A DNA stretch of 64,000 nt. It comes from Terriglobia bacterium. GTDB lineage: Bacteria; Acidobacteriota; Terriglobia; Bryobacterales; Bryobacteraceae. Under the pieces are notes generated by a model, which was not told where the DNA came from, did no database searches, and was given only the letters and a program-made list of their open reading frames with translations. Both the position numbers and the translations under genes were made by a program. The DNA is taken from positions 124,001 to 188,000 of the forward strand of contig JAJPHN010000031.1 of NCBI GenBank assembly GCA_021325235.1. The letters are read 5' to 3'. This document shows, piece after piece, positions 41,220 to 49,554 of this stretch; the stretch's first letter is position 1; every line of letters begins with the position of its first letter.

Positions 41220-42379
41220 GTTTGTACATTGAGCTGACGGAGTTTCTGAAGAACCCGATCACGACGGGCATTCAGCGCGTTGAAGGAGAGCTGTGCAAAT
41301 TCCTGCCGCGTGGCGCTGTTACTCCGGTTGTGCTCGGCGAAGACGGATACTACACACTCCCGGGGGAACTGATGCAGGCCATCGGGAAACATTTCCGGGA
41401 TCCCAGTGATGAGGGTGTTAGAGAAATCCGGCGAATCGCCGCTATTCGCGAGAAGACGCCGATAAAGCTATCCACTCGCGACGTCATGCTCGTTCCGGAG
41501 GTCATCACGGAGCCGCGCCGGTTGGTGTATCTGGAAAGTTTGAGCTCGGAAGAGTTGGAACGGCATCGGTTTATCATCCACGACCTGCTGCCGATCACTC
41601 ATCCTGAGCTTTTTTCGACCGATTGGCTGATCGAGATATGTTCGTATTACCGGGTGCTCCGGCGCGCGCCACACTGTGCGTTTGTATCGGAAGCAACGCG
41701 CGAAGTTTATTACGGCCGTCTGAAGAGAACGAAAGAACGCGGCGGATTCGTGTTTTCCCCGGGCAGCGACGGACTAGGTCCGCGGCATAGGAAGGATTCC
41801 GGCAGTAAATTGCCGATGAACTTCACTGTGCTCGGCACAATTGAGCCGCGAAAGAACCATCGGTTCATCCTGGACGCCTTCGAACCGCTGCTGCGCGGTA
41901 TCCGGGGCCTGACGCTCTCTTTCGTGGGGAAAATTGGTTGGGTGGATGGAACGTTCGCCGAGCGAGTGCGCAAGATGGCAGCGGATAAGAACTCGGGACT
42001 TCGCTTCGTCTCGAGCCCGGATGATGACACGGTGCGCCGCGAGCTGGAAAATGCGCGTGCGACTGTGTATTTGAGTGTGGCTGAGGGTTACGGATTGCCG
42101 CCGATGGAAAGTCTCTGGCTCGGAACCCCGGTTATTGCCTCGCTTGCAGTGCCCAGTCTGCAACGGCTGGGTAGCGCGGGTGTTCATTATGTGGACCCGC
42201 TACGGCCGGAAGTTCTGCGGCGCGCGGTGCTTGATTTCCTGGAGGACCGTTATGCCGCGAAGAAGGCGGCTGAGGCGGCGGAAGTGGAACTGCCCACCTG
42301 GAGCGGATTCGCGGAGCAGGTGTTCGAGTGGTGCACGGAGCCTGCCGTGAGAAGCAACCTGGCCGCAGCGGCAAGCTGA
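41216..42379 (+). CDS. GT4-family glycosyltransferase (tandem paralogue 2)
   Basis: A 387-residue paralogue of the preceding gene: LTEFLKNPITTGIQRVEGELC at the start, FTVLGTIEPRKNHRFILDAF and EGYGLPPMESLWLGTPVIAS in the donor domain. I start it at ATG 41216, which overlaps the upstream TGA (ATGA); an in-frame start 30 bases earlier lies inside the upstream gene. Two nearly identical acceptor domains suggest successive additions of similar sugars. It ends the plus-strand unit that began at 37362. Confidence 0.92.
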   Translation: MSLYIELTEFLKNPITTGIQRVEGELCKFLPRGAVTPVVLGEDGYYTLPGELMQAIGKHFRDPSDEGVREIRRIAAIREKTPIKLSTRDVMLVPEVITEPRRLVYLESLSSEELERHRFIIHDLLPITHPELFSTDWLIEICSYYRVLRRAPHCAFVSEATREVYYGRLKRTKERGGFVFSPGSDGLGPRHRKDSGSKLPMNFTVLGTIEPRKNHRFILDAFEPLLRGIRGLTLSFVGKIGWVDGTFAERVRKMAADKNSGLRFVSSPDDDTVRRELENARATVYLSVAEGYGLPPMESLWLGTPVIASLAVPSLQRLGSAGVHYVDPLRPEVLRRAVLDFLEDRYAAKKAAEAAEVELPTWSGFAEQVFEWCTEPAVRSNLAAAAS

Positions 42380-42410
42380 TCGGCACAGCTGGCGCGTAGG
42401 CCTGAACAGC

Positions 42411-43388
42411 TCAAAGACCACCGCTGAGCTTTTGCTTTGCAGCTAATTCCTGAGAAAGGCGCCCAACCCACAGGCGCATCTTCGCCAGCTCTTCTTCCAG
42501 ATGATTTACATACTTACGACTGGCGTCGATCTCCGAAGTCTGGCGATGCGCGAGATCCTCGAGTTCCGCCAGACGGGTGCGCAAGCTTTCAAGTTCGGTC
42601 TGTTGCGCCGCTGTCTTCTCCTCGAATTGGCTCTGCCGCTGCTCGAATTGGCTCTGTTGCGCCGCTGTCTGCTGCTCGAGTTCAGCCAAACGCGCTTTGG
42701 CGCGTACCTCCGAGTAGGTCTGGAACTCGTCCAGAACATTGGGAGGGTGATCAAAACAGGCGCGGAGTTCGGGTCGCTCCTTCGGTATATAGAACCGATT
42801 TATGCCGTCAAAATAGACGAAGTGATAACCAGCCGTTCCAAGAAGAAACGGCTCCCAGTCATCCCAGGACGGCACCGTGCTAAGCGGCTCGGTGGCTTCG
42901 ACAAGCAGCACGGTGGGCCGGAAGCGCTCCCAATCGGCACCTCGCAGCACGAATTTCTCCCAACCTTCGCAATCCACTTTCAGGAAATCGATGGGCCTTC
43001 GAACATGCTCGGCGCAAACGGCAGCGAGTGTCGTAATTTGGACCGGCTCCTCTTTGTACGAAAACCCGCGCTCGACAAAGCGGTCCCGATGTCCCTGGTC
43101 GAAAGTTGAGATGCCGTACTCCCCGAAGACATACAGCGGCCGCTCACCCTTATGCTCGCCAAGCGCCACGCTCAAATTGATGTCGCGCGGACGTTCACGT
43201 ACCAATTTGTCGTAAAACAATTGATTCGGCTCGATGTTCACGCCGGACCAACCCTCATCATAGAAAAACTTGGTAACCGACTCCAGAACCGGATCCATAG
43301 CGCCCACGTCCATGTAGAATCCATCGCGGCGCTCGGGGAAGACCCGGCGCAGCATAACATCTTCAAAGTTTTGTGCAAAAGAAATCAT
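42411..43388 (-). CDS. FkbM-family methyltransferase with glutamine-rich coiled-coil tail
   Basis: A 325-residue SAM-dependent methyltransferase. The FkbM domain (about 1-215) has SFAQNFEDVMLRRVF, DVGAMDP, NIEPNQLFYDKL and DFLKVDCEGWEKFVLRG. The C-terminal about 100 residues form a coiled coil with two copies of a LAELExxTAAQQ-type unit and QSQFEQRQSQFEEK repeats. FkbM enzymes O-methylate sugars or polyketides, so in this setting it probably caps or decorates a glycan. It converges on the GT operon, with 31 bases between stops. Confidence 0.9.
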   Translation of the reverse strand: MISFAQNFEDVMLRRVFPERRDGFYMDVGAMDPVLESVTKFFYDEGWSGVNIEPNQLFYDKLVRERPRDINLSVALGEHKGERPLYVFGEYGISTFDQGHRDRFVERGFSYKEEPVQITTLAAVCAEHVRRPIDFLKVDCEGWEKFVLRGADWERFRPTVLLVEATEPLSTVPSWDDWEPFLLGTAGYHFVYFDGINRFYIPKERPELRACFDHPPNVLDEFQTYSEVRAKARLAELEQQTAAQQSQFEQRQSQFEEKTAAQQTELESLRTRLAELEDLAHRQTSEIDASRKYVNHLEEELAKMRLWVGRLSQELAAKQKLSGGL

Positions 43389-43611
43389 TCAGGAAGTACG
43401 AAAGCGAGAAACTCCATTTTACGAATCGGTTAAACCGAGGGGATAGCTCAGCACTCCGCGCCCGCCGCCAGAATCTTTAGCTCGTTGTGAGGCAGCTGGT
43501 TGGCGATGCGGTCGGGCGCACGCGGTGGAACCTGCCCAGGCCGAAAAGGTTTCGCCTAGTTTAGCTGAGCCGCTCGTGACATACGCGCGGGCATGCTAGA
43601 TTTTGTTCTTT

Positions 43612-44625
43612 ATGGCACGCAGGGCGTTGATCACAGGGATTACAGGACAGGATGGCTCCTATCTGGCTGAATTGCTGGTTTCCAAAGGCTACGAGGTGCA
43701 CGGTATTGTGCGCCGCGTGGCACTCGAGGATCCCGAGCACCGGCTCGCGCGCCTTGGAGCCGTGCGCGATCGCATCACGTTGCATGCCGCCTCACTGGAA
43801 AGCTACGCGAGCATCTACCAGGTGGTCTCGCAGGTTGCACCGCACGAGTGCTACCACCTGGCAGCGCAAAGTTTCGTGAGTTATTCGTTCGACGACGAAT
43901 TCTCGACATTGAACGCGAATATCAACGGCACCCATTTTCTGCTGGCATCGGTGAAAAACGTAGCGCCGCACTGCCGGTTCTATTTTGCGGGATCGAGCGA
44001 GATGTTCGGCAAAGCGGAAGAAGTGCCGCAGACGGAGCGGACTCGCTTTCATCCGCGCTCGAGCTACGGCATCAGTAAAGTCTGCGGCTTTGAACTGACG
44101 CGCAATTATCGAGAGGCGTATGGGATGCACGCGAGTAACGGCATTCTGTTCAATCACGAATCGCCGCGGCGCGGATACGAATTTGTAACGCGCAAGATTA
44201 CTTCCGCCCTGGCGCGGATTCTCGCTGGTAAGCAGGATCAGCTGCGGCTCGGCAACCTGGACGCCAAGCGCGACTGGGGGCATGCGCGCGAGTATGTGGA
44301 GGCGATGTGGCTTATGCTTCAGCAGCATGAGCCGGACGACTACGTGATCGCCACCGGCGAGACGCATTCGGTCGAGGAATTTGTGGAAACGGCCTTTTCG
44401 TACGCCGGGCTCGACTGGCGAAAGTACGTTATAACAGATCCCGATCTTTTCCGGCCGGCAGAGGTGAACATACTTCTTGGGGACGCGAGGAAAGCTGTCG
44501 ACAAGCTCGGCTGGCGCGTAAAGACAACATTCCGCGAGCTGGTGCACGAAATGGTGGATGCCGATTGCCGCGCGCTGGGTGTAGCGCCGCCCGCTGCCGC
44601 CATGGCTGCTTCGGTAAAAGAATAG
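43612..44625 (+). CDS. gmd: GDP-mannose 4,6-dehydratase
   Basis: A 337-residue extended SDR enzyme that converts GDP-mannose to GDP-4-keto-6-deoxymannose, the precursor of GDP-fucose and GDP-rhamnose. Motifs are GITGQDGSYLAELL, HLAAQSFVSYSF, the catalytic YGISK and NHESPRRGYEFVTRK, which is diagnostic for GMD. The start ATG 43612 is preceded by an in-frame TTG at 43603. The 223-base gap upstream has no feature I can name. It supplies a deoxysugar nucleotide for the surrounding glycosyltransferases. Confidence 0.95.
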   Translation: MARRALITGITGQDGSYLAELLVSKGYEVHGIVRRVALEDPEHRLARLGAVRDRITLHAASLESYASIYQVVSQVAPHECYHLAAQSFVSYSFDDEFSTLNANINGTHFLLASVKNVAPHCRFYFAGSSEMFGKAEEVPQTERTRFHPRSSYGISKVCGFELTRNYREAYGMHASNGILFNHESPRRGYEFVTRKITSALARILAGKQDQLRLGNLDAKRDWGHAREYVEAMWLMLQQHEPDDYVIATGETHSVEEFVETAFSYAGLDWRKYVITDPDLFRPAEVNILLGDARKAVDKLGWRVKTTFRELVHEMVDADCRALGVAPPAAAMAASVKE

Positions 44626-44631
44626 CCGGAG

Positions 44632-46614
44632 TCAACGGGCCGGCACGAATCGGACGGCGTACCCTCCACCGGGCGCGAGCTTCAGGTCCAGATGGCTGTT
44701 GCGATCTACGATTTTTTTCTGAATGCTGACGCTTTTCGGATACTGGCCGGCATCGGGCGCATCGGCGTAGACTTCAGCGGTGTAGCGGCCAGTGCCCAGA
44801 AATGTCAGAGGCACGGTCAGCTCGCGCCCGCTCCAATTCGTCATGCTGCCGAGAAACCATTCCTCACCTTTGCGACGAGCCATGGTGATGTATTCGCCCG
44901 GATAGCCGTTTAGCACTTTCGTTTCGTCCCAGCTGGTAGGGGCGTGTTCGATGAACGCGAAGGCGGGCTGGTCTTCGTAAGCTTTGGGCGTGTCGGAGAC
45001 CATCTGAAACGGTGCCTCGTAGACGACGTACATGGCGAGCTGCGCCGCACGCGTACCCATCACCATGGGCCGCAGACTGCGCGATTCGAATTGCTGCGGG
45101 GTGACATTTTCAAAACCGCCCGGCGTGTAGTCCATGCGTCCGGCAAGCATTCGAGTAAAGGGCAGAGTAACCCGGTGCTCGGGCGTGTCGCGCGCGTTCG
45201 CTTTGTTCTGCTCCATCCCGAGGACTGCTTCGTAGCCGAGAATGTTCGGGAACGTGCGCTCCACGCCGGTTGGCTTGGTCGCGCCATGAAAATCGACCAT
45301 CAGGTGATGCTCCGCCGCGAGCTTCGCTGCGCGGTAGTAAAACTCGATACCGCGCTGATCATCGCGTTCGACAAAATCGATCTTCAACCCGGCGACACCC
45401 CATTGTTCATATAGCGGAAAAGCCTGCTCCATCTGAGCGTCGACCTCGCGATAATGCAGCCAGATCCAGACCTTGACGTTTTTCCCGGCCGCATACTGAA
45501 CCACCGCGGGCACATCGACCTTTCCGTTCATTCTCGTGATGTCACCCGGAACGGACCAGCCGGCGTCGATGAGCATGTACGGGAAATGCGAACGCGCCGC
45601 GAAATCGACGTAGTATTTCATTGTGTCGGTCGAGAATGAAGGCTTTCCATCGGCGCCGACGCTGCCGCTCCACCAATCCCAGGCGGTCAGCCCGGGATGA
45701 ATCCAGGACGTATCGTGAATTTCACTTGGAGGATTGAGGCTGGTAATTATATTCGATTCGATCAATTGCCCCGGTTCATCGCCAACCAGCAGCACGCGCC
45801 AGCCTGAATGATGCGGCAGTGTGCCTTCGACAACAACATCGGGGTCGTCCCCCGGTGCAAGTTTAGAAACGAAGTCAGCACCTCCCCAGCCTTGCGAACT
45901 GTTCACCAGGTACATGGAACTGTAGCCATGCAGATCGGCCTCCGTAACTGCGAGCCAGGCGACACCCGGCACATGCAACAGATACGGCAGACCGATCAAG
46001 GCATTGCTTCTGCTGAGTCCGTTTGGTCCAGCAAACGCAGAGGCGGGAAGCTTCAGAAACTCGGCTTCATACATGGTGCGGAAATGTGGAAGAATCAGCG
46101 CATAGCTTTCGGCATCCTTGCTGATGCGGAATTCGGTGTTCTCATTTTTCAGCCGGAATTCTCGAAAGGCGGTCTGATCGGGCACAACGTAGCGAAAGGC
46201 GATGCCATCGTCGTAGGCGCGCGCCTCGATCATGAGCTTGCGAGGGATACCGCGATCGTCGCTCAATTCTATGCGCACGGCGTTGTAGTGATCGCGTACG
46301 CGGCTGACTTTACCGGTGACGAGTTCGTAGCTGTCGTCAACGCTGGAGGGGGTTGCGTTCACGATGCGAACCGCGCTTCCGAGCGGACGCTGACCTTGCA
46401 AATCGAGCGATAAGCCCGAGCGCTCGATGAGCGGTTTGCCTGCGACAGTAACGGAGTACACCAGCCGCCCGGGAGCGGCTGGTGCGTTATCACTGAGGGT
46501 CTCGAATTTGGCCCCTAAGCGATGATCGGGAGACTCAAGCGTGACAACATTCGACTGCGCGTGCAGGAGGTGAGCAAACGGGCCGAGTAACAACACCAGC
46601 AGAGCAAAGCGCAT
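44632..46614 (-). CDS. GH97-family glycoside hydrolase
   Basis: A 660-residue secreted glycosidase with a signal peptide (LLVLLLGPFAHLLHAQ). The N-terminal beta-sandwich is followed by a TIM barrel with WDWWSGSVG, MLIDAGWS, WIWLHYREVD and GLKIDFVERDDQ, and a C-terminal beta domain. In GH97 the Asp of KxDF is the nucleophile position of the retaining alpha-galactosidase subgroup, so alpha-galactosidase is more likely than the inverting alpha-glucosidase, as far as I can judge. It is convergent with gmd, 6 bases apart, and stands alone on its strand. Confidence 0.92.
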   Translation of the reverse strand: MRFALLVLLLGPFAHLLHAQSNVVTLESPDHRLGAKFETLSDNAPAAPGRLVYSVTVAGKPLIERSGLSLDLQGQRPLGSAVRIVNATPSSVDDSYELVTGKVSRVRDHYNAVRIELSDDRGIPRKLMIEARAYDDGIAFRYVVPDQTAFREFRLKNENTEFRISKDAESYALILPHFRTMYEAEFLKLPASAFAGPNGLSRSNALIGLPYLLHVPGVAWLAVTEADLHGYSSMYLVNSSQGWGGADFVSKLAPGDDPDVVVEGTLPHHSGWRVLLVGDEPGQLIESNIITSLNPPSEIHDTSWIHPGLTAWDWWSGSVGADGKPSFSTDTMKYYVDFAARSHFPYMLIDAGWSVPGDITRMNGKVDVPAVVQYAAGKNVKVWIWLHYREVDAQMEQAFPLYEQWGVAGLKIDFVERDDQRGIEFYYRAAKLAAEHHLMVDFHGATKPTGVERTFPNILGYEAVLGMEQNKANARDTPEHRVTLPFTRMLAGRMDYTPGGFENVTPQQFESRSLRPMVMGTRAAQLAMYVVYEAPFQMVSDTPKAYEDQPAFAFIEHAPTSWDETKVLNGYPGEYITMARRKGEEWFLGSMTNWSGRELTVPLTFLGTGRYTAEVYADAPDAGQYPKSVSIQKKIVDRNSHLDLKLAPGGGYAVRFVPAR

Positions 46615-46629
46615 GTCTGCAAATATACG

Positions 46630-47037
46630 TCATCGACCCGCGGGCGCTTCCTGGCGTTCCAGTGTCTCGGAAGGACCCGCGATCACTGTCACGATTTCCG
46701 CCACGATGTCCGCCATGCCACGCCAGAACAGCAATCTCCTGACGGGCGCAAGCACACGGAAAAGCTCACCGTTTGCGTAGACCATTGCGATCTCAGTTTC
46801 GCTTGTTTCGACGCATGTGAAGTAACGGCTAACGAGCTCGGGATGCTCGCGAACGAGATAATCCGCCCAGACACTCCGGAAAACGAGTTTGCGCGCGTCG
46901 TGCCGCTCGGCTTCGATGGTATGGCACGGCAGGATTCCGACGCGATACTCGCCCGGCATGAGGATGCGGTCGAACTGGCCATCCCGAAGTAGCAAAAGGC
47001 GTTCAAAATTTTCGACAACAATACGCTTCCATAACAT
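46630..47037 (-). CDS. Short slipin-like protein (N-terminal part of the SPFH/slipin family)
   Basis: A 135-residue protein whose sequence resembles the beginning of slipins: LWKRIVVENFERLLLLRDGQF, ILMPGEYRVGIL, KLVFRSVWADYLV, VYANGELFRVLAPVRRLLFWRG. Full slipins are about 250-370 residues and include a membrane hairpin and the SPFH domain, which are absent here. ATG 47037 has GAGG about 6 bases upstream, better than the in-frame 47079. It may be a natural short form or a truncated gene. It lies 15 bases upstream of the GH97 gene and may share a transcript. Confidence 0.6.
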   Translation of the reverse strand: MLWKRIVVENFERLLLLRDGQFDRILMPGEYRVGILPCHTIEAERHDARKLVFRSVWADYLVREHPELVSRYFTCVETSETEIAMVYANGELFRVLAPVRRLLFWRGMADIVAEIVTVIAGPSETLERQEAPAGR

Positions 47038-47292
47038 AGGAACCTCGTTCCAAAAGGGAAAAGGAAAGAACGAACCCACGCGCGCGTATAGCGTGCGAGC
47101 ACAGGCTCAGAGCTTATTACTGCTGATTAGCCGAGGCAGGTGGTAAGCGACCGCATCTCGACTACTGATGCAGCGATGGTGCCGTACCAGTCATGCGATT
47201 GTTTCGCGAGAGATGTGGTCCTCATAAGAGACAAACCTTGGAGATTCAAGTCTAACGGAAAAGGCCGAGTCGAGTCAATAGAAAATTGGGTT

Positions 47293-48264
47293 GTGAACTT
47301 AGCATCTGCCCCGCCGCGGACGCCAGCCTTCGCATTCGCCGCACTGCTGGGTGCGCTTTTGCTGATTTTTCTGCTAGTGGCGCGCACTTACTCCGTCAAA
47401 CATTCGCTTGGGCCGGAGGCAGCAGCCGCGATCTACCTGAGCTTTGGACTGCTTCTGGGCCTCGCACTCGCTCCCGCGTTCTTTTCGGTTCGGTTTCGGA
47501 TGATGGGGCTGCTCTGTTGCGCGCCATATGTGGTTTATGGGATCGGAACCCGCGATTTCCACGTGCTCGCGCTGCTAAGACTGGCTGCTGTGCCGTTGTT
47601 CTTAATCGCTCTTTACGCATGGCGAGCGCCCAAAGACTTGAATCGCTTTTGCTGGCAGGATTGTCTGGCTGCGATTCTGCTGATTTCCGTTGTGCTGTCG
47701 GGATTTTTGCGCGACATCTGGCGTATTCCCGTAAACCTCGACTTTATGAGCCGGCTGTTCTTGATTGGGGTTGCCGCATGGACCTGGACAACCGTACGGC
47801 CCGTTCCGGAACTCGGATATAAGCTGCGTCTCTCGGCGAAGATACTCCGGGAGGCCGCGCTCAACTTCCTCTATTTCGCCGTGATTGCCATTCCGCTGAG
47901 CCTTTGGCTGCACTTCACGCGCTGGAATCCGCGCTTCAGCGGGCTGCTTGCCTTCGGCGGGAACTATATTCAGATTTTCATATTCATTGCGCTGCTCGAA
48001 GAGCTTTTCTTTCGCGGCTTTCTGCAGTCGCTGCTCGCAGCAAGCTGGCGGAACTGGCGTTGGGCACAACTGGCGGTCTCGTGCCTGTTCGGCCTGTTTC
48101 ATATCCTGCATGCACCTTTTCCCAACTGGCGCTATGTTGTGCTTGCAAGCATTGCAGGCTGGTTCTACGGCTCGGCTTTTCGCAAAACGGGCAGTATTAC
48201 GGCATCGGCACTTGTACACGCAGCAGTAGATACTACCTGGCGAATCTGGCTCTCTGCGCGCTGA
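47293..48264 (+). CDS. CPBP-family intramembrane metalloprotease
   Basis: A polytopic membrane protein of about 323 residues (eight or more hydrophobic segments) with the CPBP/Abi signature: EELFFRGFLQS, FGLFHILHAPFP and SALVHAAVD, which together form the predicted metal site. Relatives include CAAX prenyl proteases and bacteriocin immunity proteins. The start is uncertain: GTG 47293 directly precedes the first hydrophobic segment, and the frame is open to 47140, although the upstream residues look non-coding. No ribosome binding site is clear. It is followed 28 bases later by the ArsC-like gene. Confidence 0.85.
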   Translation: MNLASAPPRTPAFAFAALLGALLLIFLLVARTYSVKHSLGPEAAAAIYLSFGLLLGLALAPAFFSVRFRMMGLLCCAPYVVYGIGTRDFHVLALLRLAAVPLFLIALYAWRAPKDLNRFCWQDCLAAILLISVVLSGFLRDIWRIPVNLDFMSRLFLIGVAAWTWTTVRPVPELGYKLRLSAKILREAALNFLYFAVIAIPLSLWLHFTRWNPRFSGLLAFGGNYIQIFIFIALLEELFFRGFLQSLLAASWRNWRWAQLAVSCLFGLFHILHAPFPNWRYVVLASIAGWFYGSAFRKTGSITASALVHAAVDTTWRIWLSAR

Positions 48265-48292
48265 TTCGTTCGCACGTAACAATAAGAGCAGC

Positions 48293-48643
48293 GTGCCAAA
48301 TATTCAGATCTTTGGAGTAAGGAACTCTCAGGAGACGCGTGCAGCCGAGCGGTTTTTCAAGGAGCGCGGCGTCAAGTTTCATTTCGTCGACCTCAAGGTT
48401 CGGCCGATGGCACCGGGTGAGATACACCGGTTTACGGAATACTTCGGGTTAGATTCGTTGCTTGACAAGGAAAGTGCTGGATACGCGGACGCCGGGCTGA
48501 AGTATCTGAAAACGAACGAGAGCGAGTTACTCGCGCGCATCGAACGCCAGCCTAAGTTACTAAAGCTGCCACTTATACGATCCGGCAATAAGCTCAGTAT
48601 TGGACGCAATGAAGAAGCGTGGAAACAAATGCTCGAAGACTGA
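48293..48643 (+). CDS. ArsC/Spx-like protein lacking the catalytic cysteine
   Basis: A 116-residue thioredoxin-fold protein of the ArsC/Spx group. The start is GTG 48293. The usual catalytic loop GxxxC reads GVRNSQET, so the nucleophilic Cys is Ser. The helix ERFFKERGVKFHFVDL and the cis-Pro region KLPLIRSGNKLSIG are conserved. Without the Cys it is unlikely to reduce arsenate and may be a binding or regulatory protein, as Spx proteins are. It is close behind the CPBP gene and converges on the Fpg-like gene. Confidence 0.82.
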   Translation: MPNIQIFGVRNSQETRAAERFFKERGVKFHFVDLKVRPMAPGEIHRFTEYFGLDSLLDKESAGYADAGLKYLKTNESELLARIERQPKLLKLPLIRSGNKLSIGRNEEAWKQMLED

Positions 48644-48654
48644 GCAGGGAGGCT

Positions 48655-49551
48655 CTAATGGCGCTTCAGCTCTTCCAGTTCTTCGAGTGAGCGCGGCCAA
48701 TCCGAGCCCAGCAGACGCGATAGGCCGCGGTCCGCGAGTACCTTTCCGCCCGTTTGACAACGAGCGCAGTAGTTTGTCTCGTTATCGGCGTACCGGATGC
48801 GAAGAATCGGGTCGCCACAGCGCGGGCATGGCTCGCCGTAACGGCCGTGCACAGCCATGTCTTTACGGAAGGCAGTTACTTTCTCCGGGAATTTGTCGTG
48901 CGCCTCTGATTGGAGCCGGTTGATCCAGAGATCAAGAGTGCTTCGAGCGGCGCTGTACAGGCGCTGCCACTCTCCTTCGGTGAGGTTGCGCGTTTGTGCG
49001 ACGGGCGAGAGTTGGGCAGCGTGGAGGATTTCATCGGAATACGCATTGCCGATTCCACTCACAACTCTCGGGTCGGTCAGCGCGCGCTTCAGCGTGTGAT
49101 TCTCCCGAGTCAACGCATCGCGAAACGCCGCCGCGTTGGCCTGGAAGATTTCAATCCCTCCCGGATCGACTTTGTCCAGATCGCCGCCACGCAACACATA
49201 GAGGGCGGCGCGGTGCCTGGAACCGGCCTCAGTCAGAGTAAGCGAGCCGTTTTCGAAATCGAAAGCGGCCAGATTCTGACGGCCCTTGAGCGGTGTGCCC
49301 GGAGGCCGCCAGTGGAGCCGTCCAGCAATCATGAGATGAAGCACGAGCCACAGATCGTTATCGAGCCCAAATGCAATGCGCTTGCCGATCCGGCGCAATT
49401 GTCGAAGGACTCGCCCTTCGACCGCCGCGAGAGGTGGATCAACTGTCCGGAGCAGGAAGGGGCTCGCCAGGCGTACTCGAAGGAGGGTTCGATTGTGGAT
49501 GCGCGGCTCTAAAGCGCTGATATAAGCAGCAATGTCGGGCAGTTCGGGCAT
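48655..49551 (-). CDS. Formamidopyrimidine-DNA glycosylase family (Fpg/Nei) DNA repair enzyme
   Basis: A 298-residue base-excision repair glycosylase. It begins MPELPDI, giving after Met removal the catalytic Pro1 and Glu2. A helix-two-turn-helix lies around DPRVVSGIGNAYSDEILHAA, and a zinc finger CPRCG...CARC ends the protein. Fpg removes oxidised purines such as 8-oxoguanine and Nei removes oxidised pyrimidines; this sequence has the HGRYGEPCPRCGDPI finger more like Fpg, but the exact subgroup is open. It lies 4 bases after the PIG-L gene. Confidence 0.92.
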   Translation of the reverse strand: MPELPDIAAYISALEPRIHNRTLLRVRLASPFLLRTVDPPLAAVEGRVLRQLRRIGKRIAFGLDNDLWLVLHLMIAGRLHWRPPGTPLKGRQNLAAFDFENGSLTLTEAGSRHRAALYVLRGGDLDKVDPGGIEIFQANAAAFRDALTRENHTLKRALTDPRVVSGIGNAYSDEILHAAQLSPVAQTRNLTEGEWQRLYSAARSTLDLWINRLQSEAHDKFPEKVTAFRKDMAVHGRYGEPCPRCGDPILRIRYADNETNYCARCQTGGKVLADRGLSRLLGSDWPRSLEELEELKRH

Positions 49552-49554
49552 TGT

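Noticed and set aside
43430-43560. Minus-strand peptide-like frame ending LKILAAGAEC
   Set aside because: Only about 34 codons between stops with no start codon; could be a remnant but cannot be supported.
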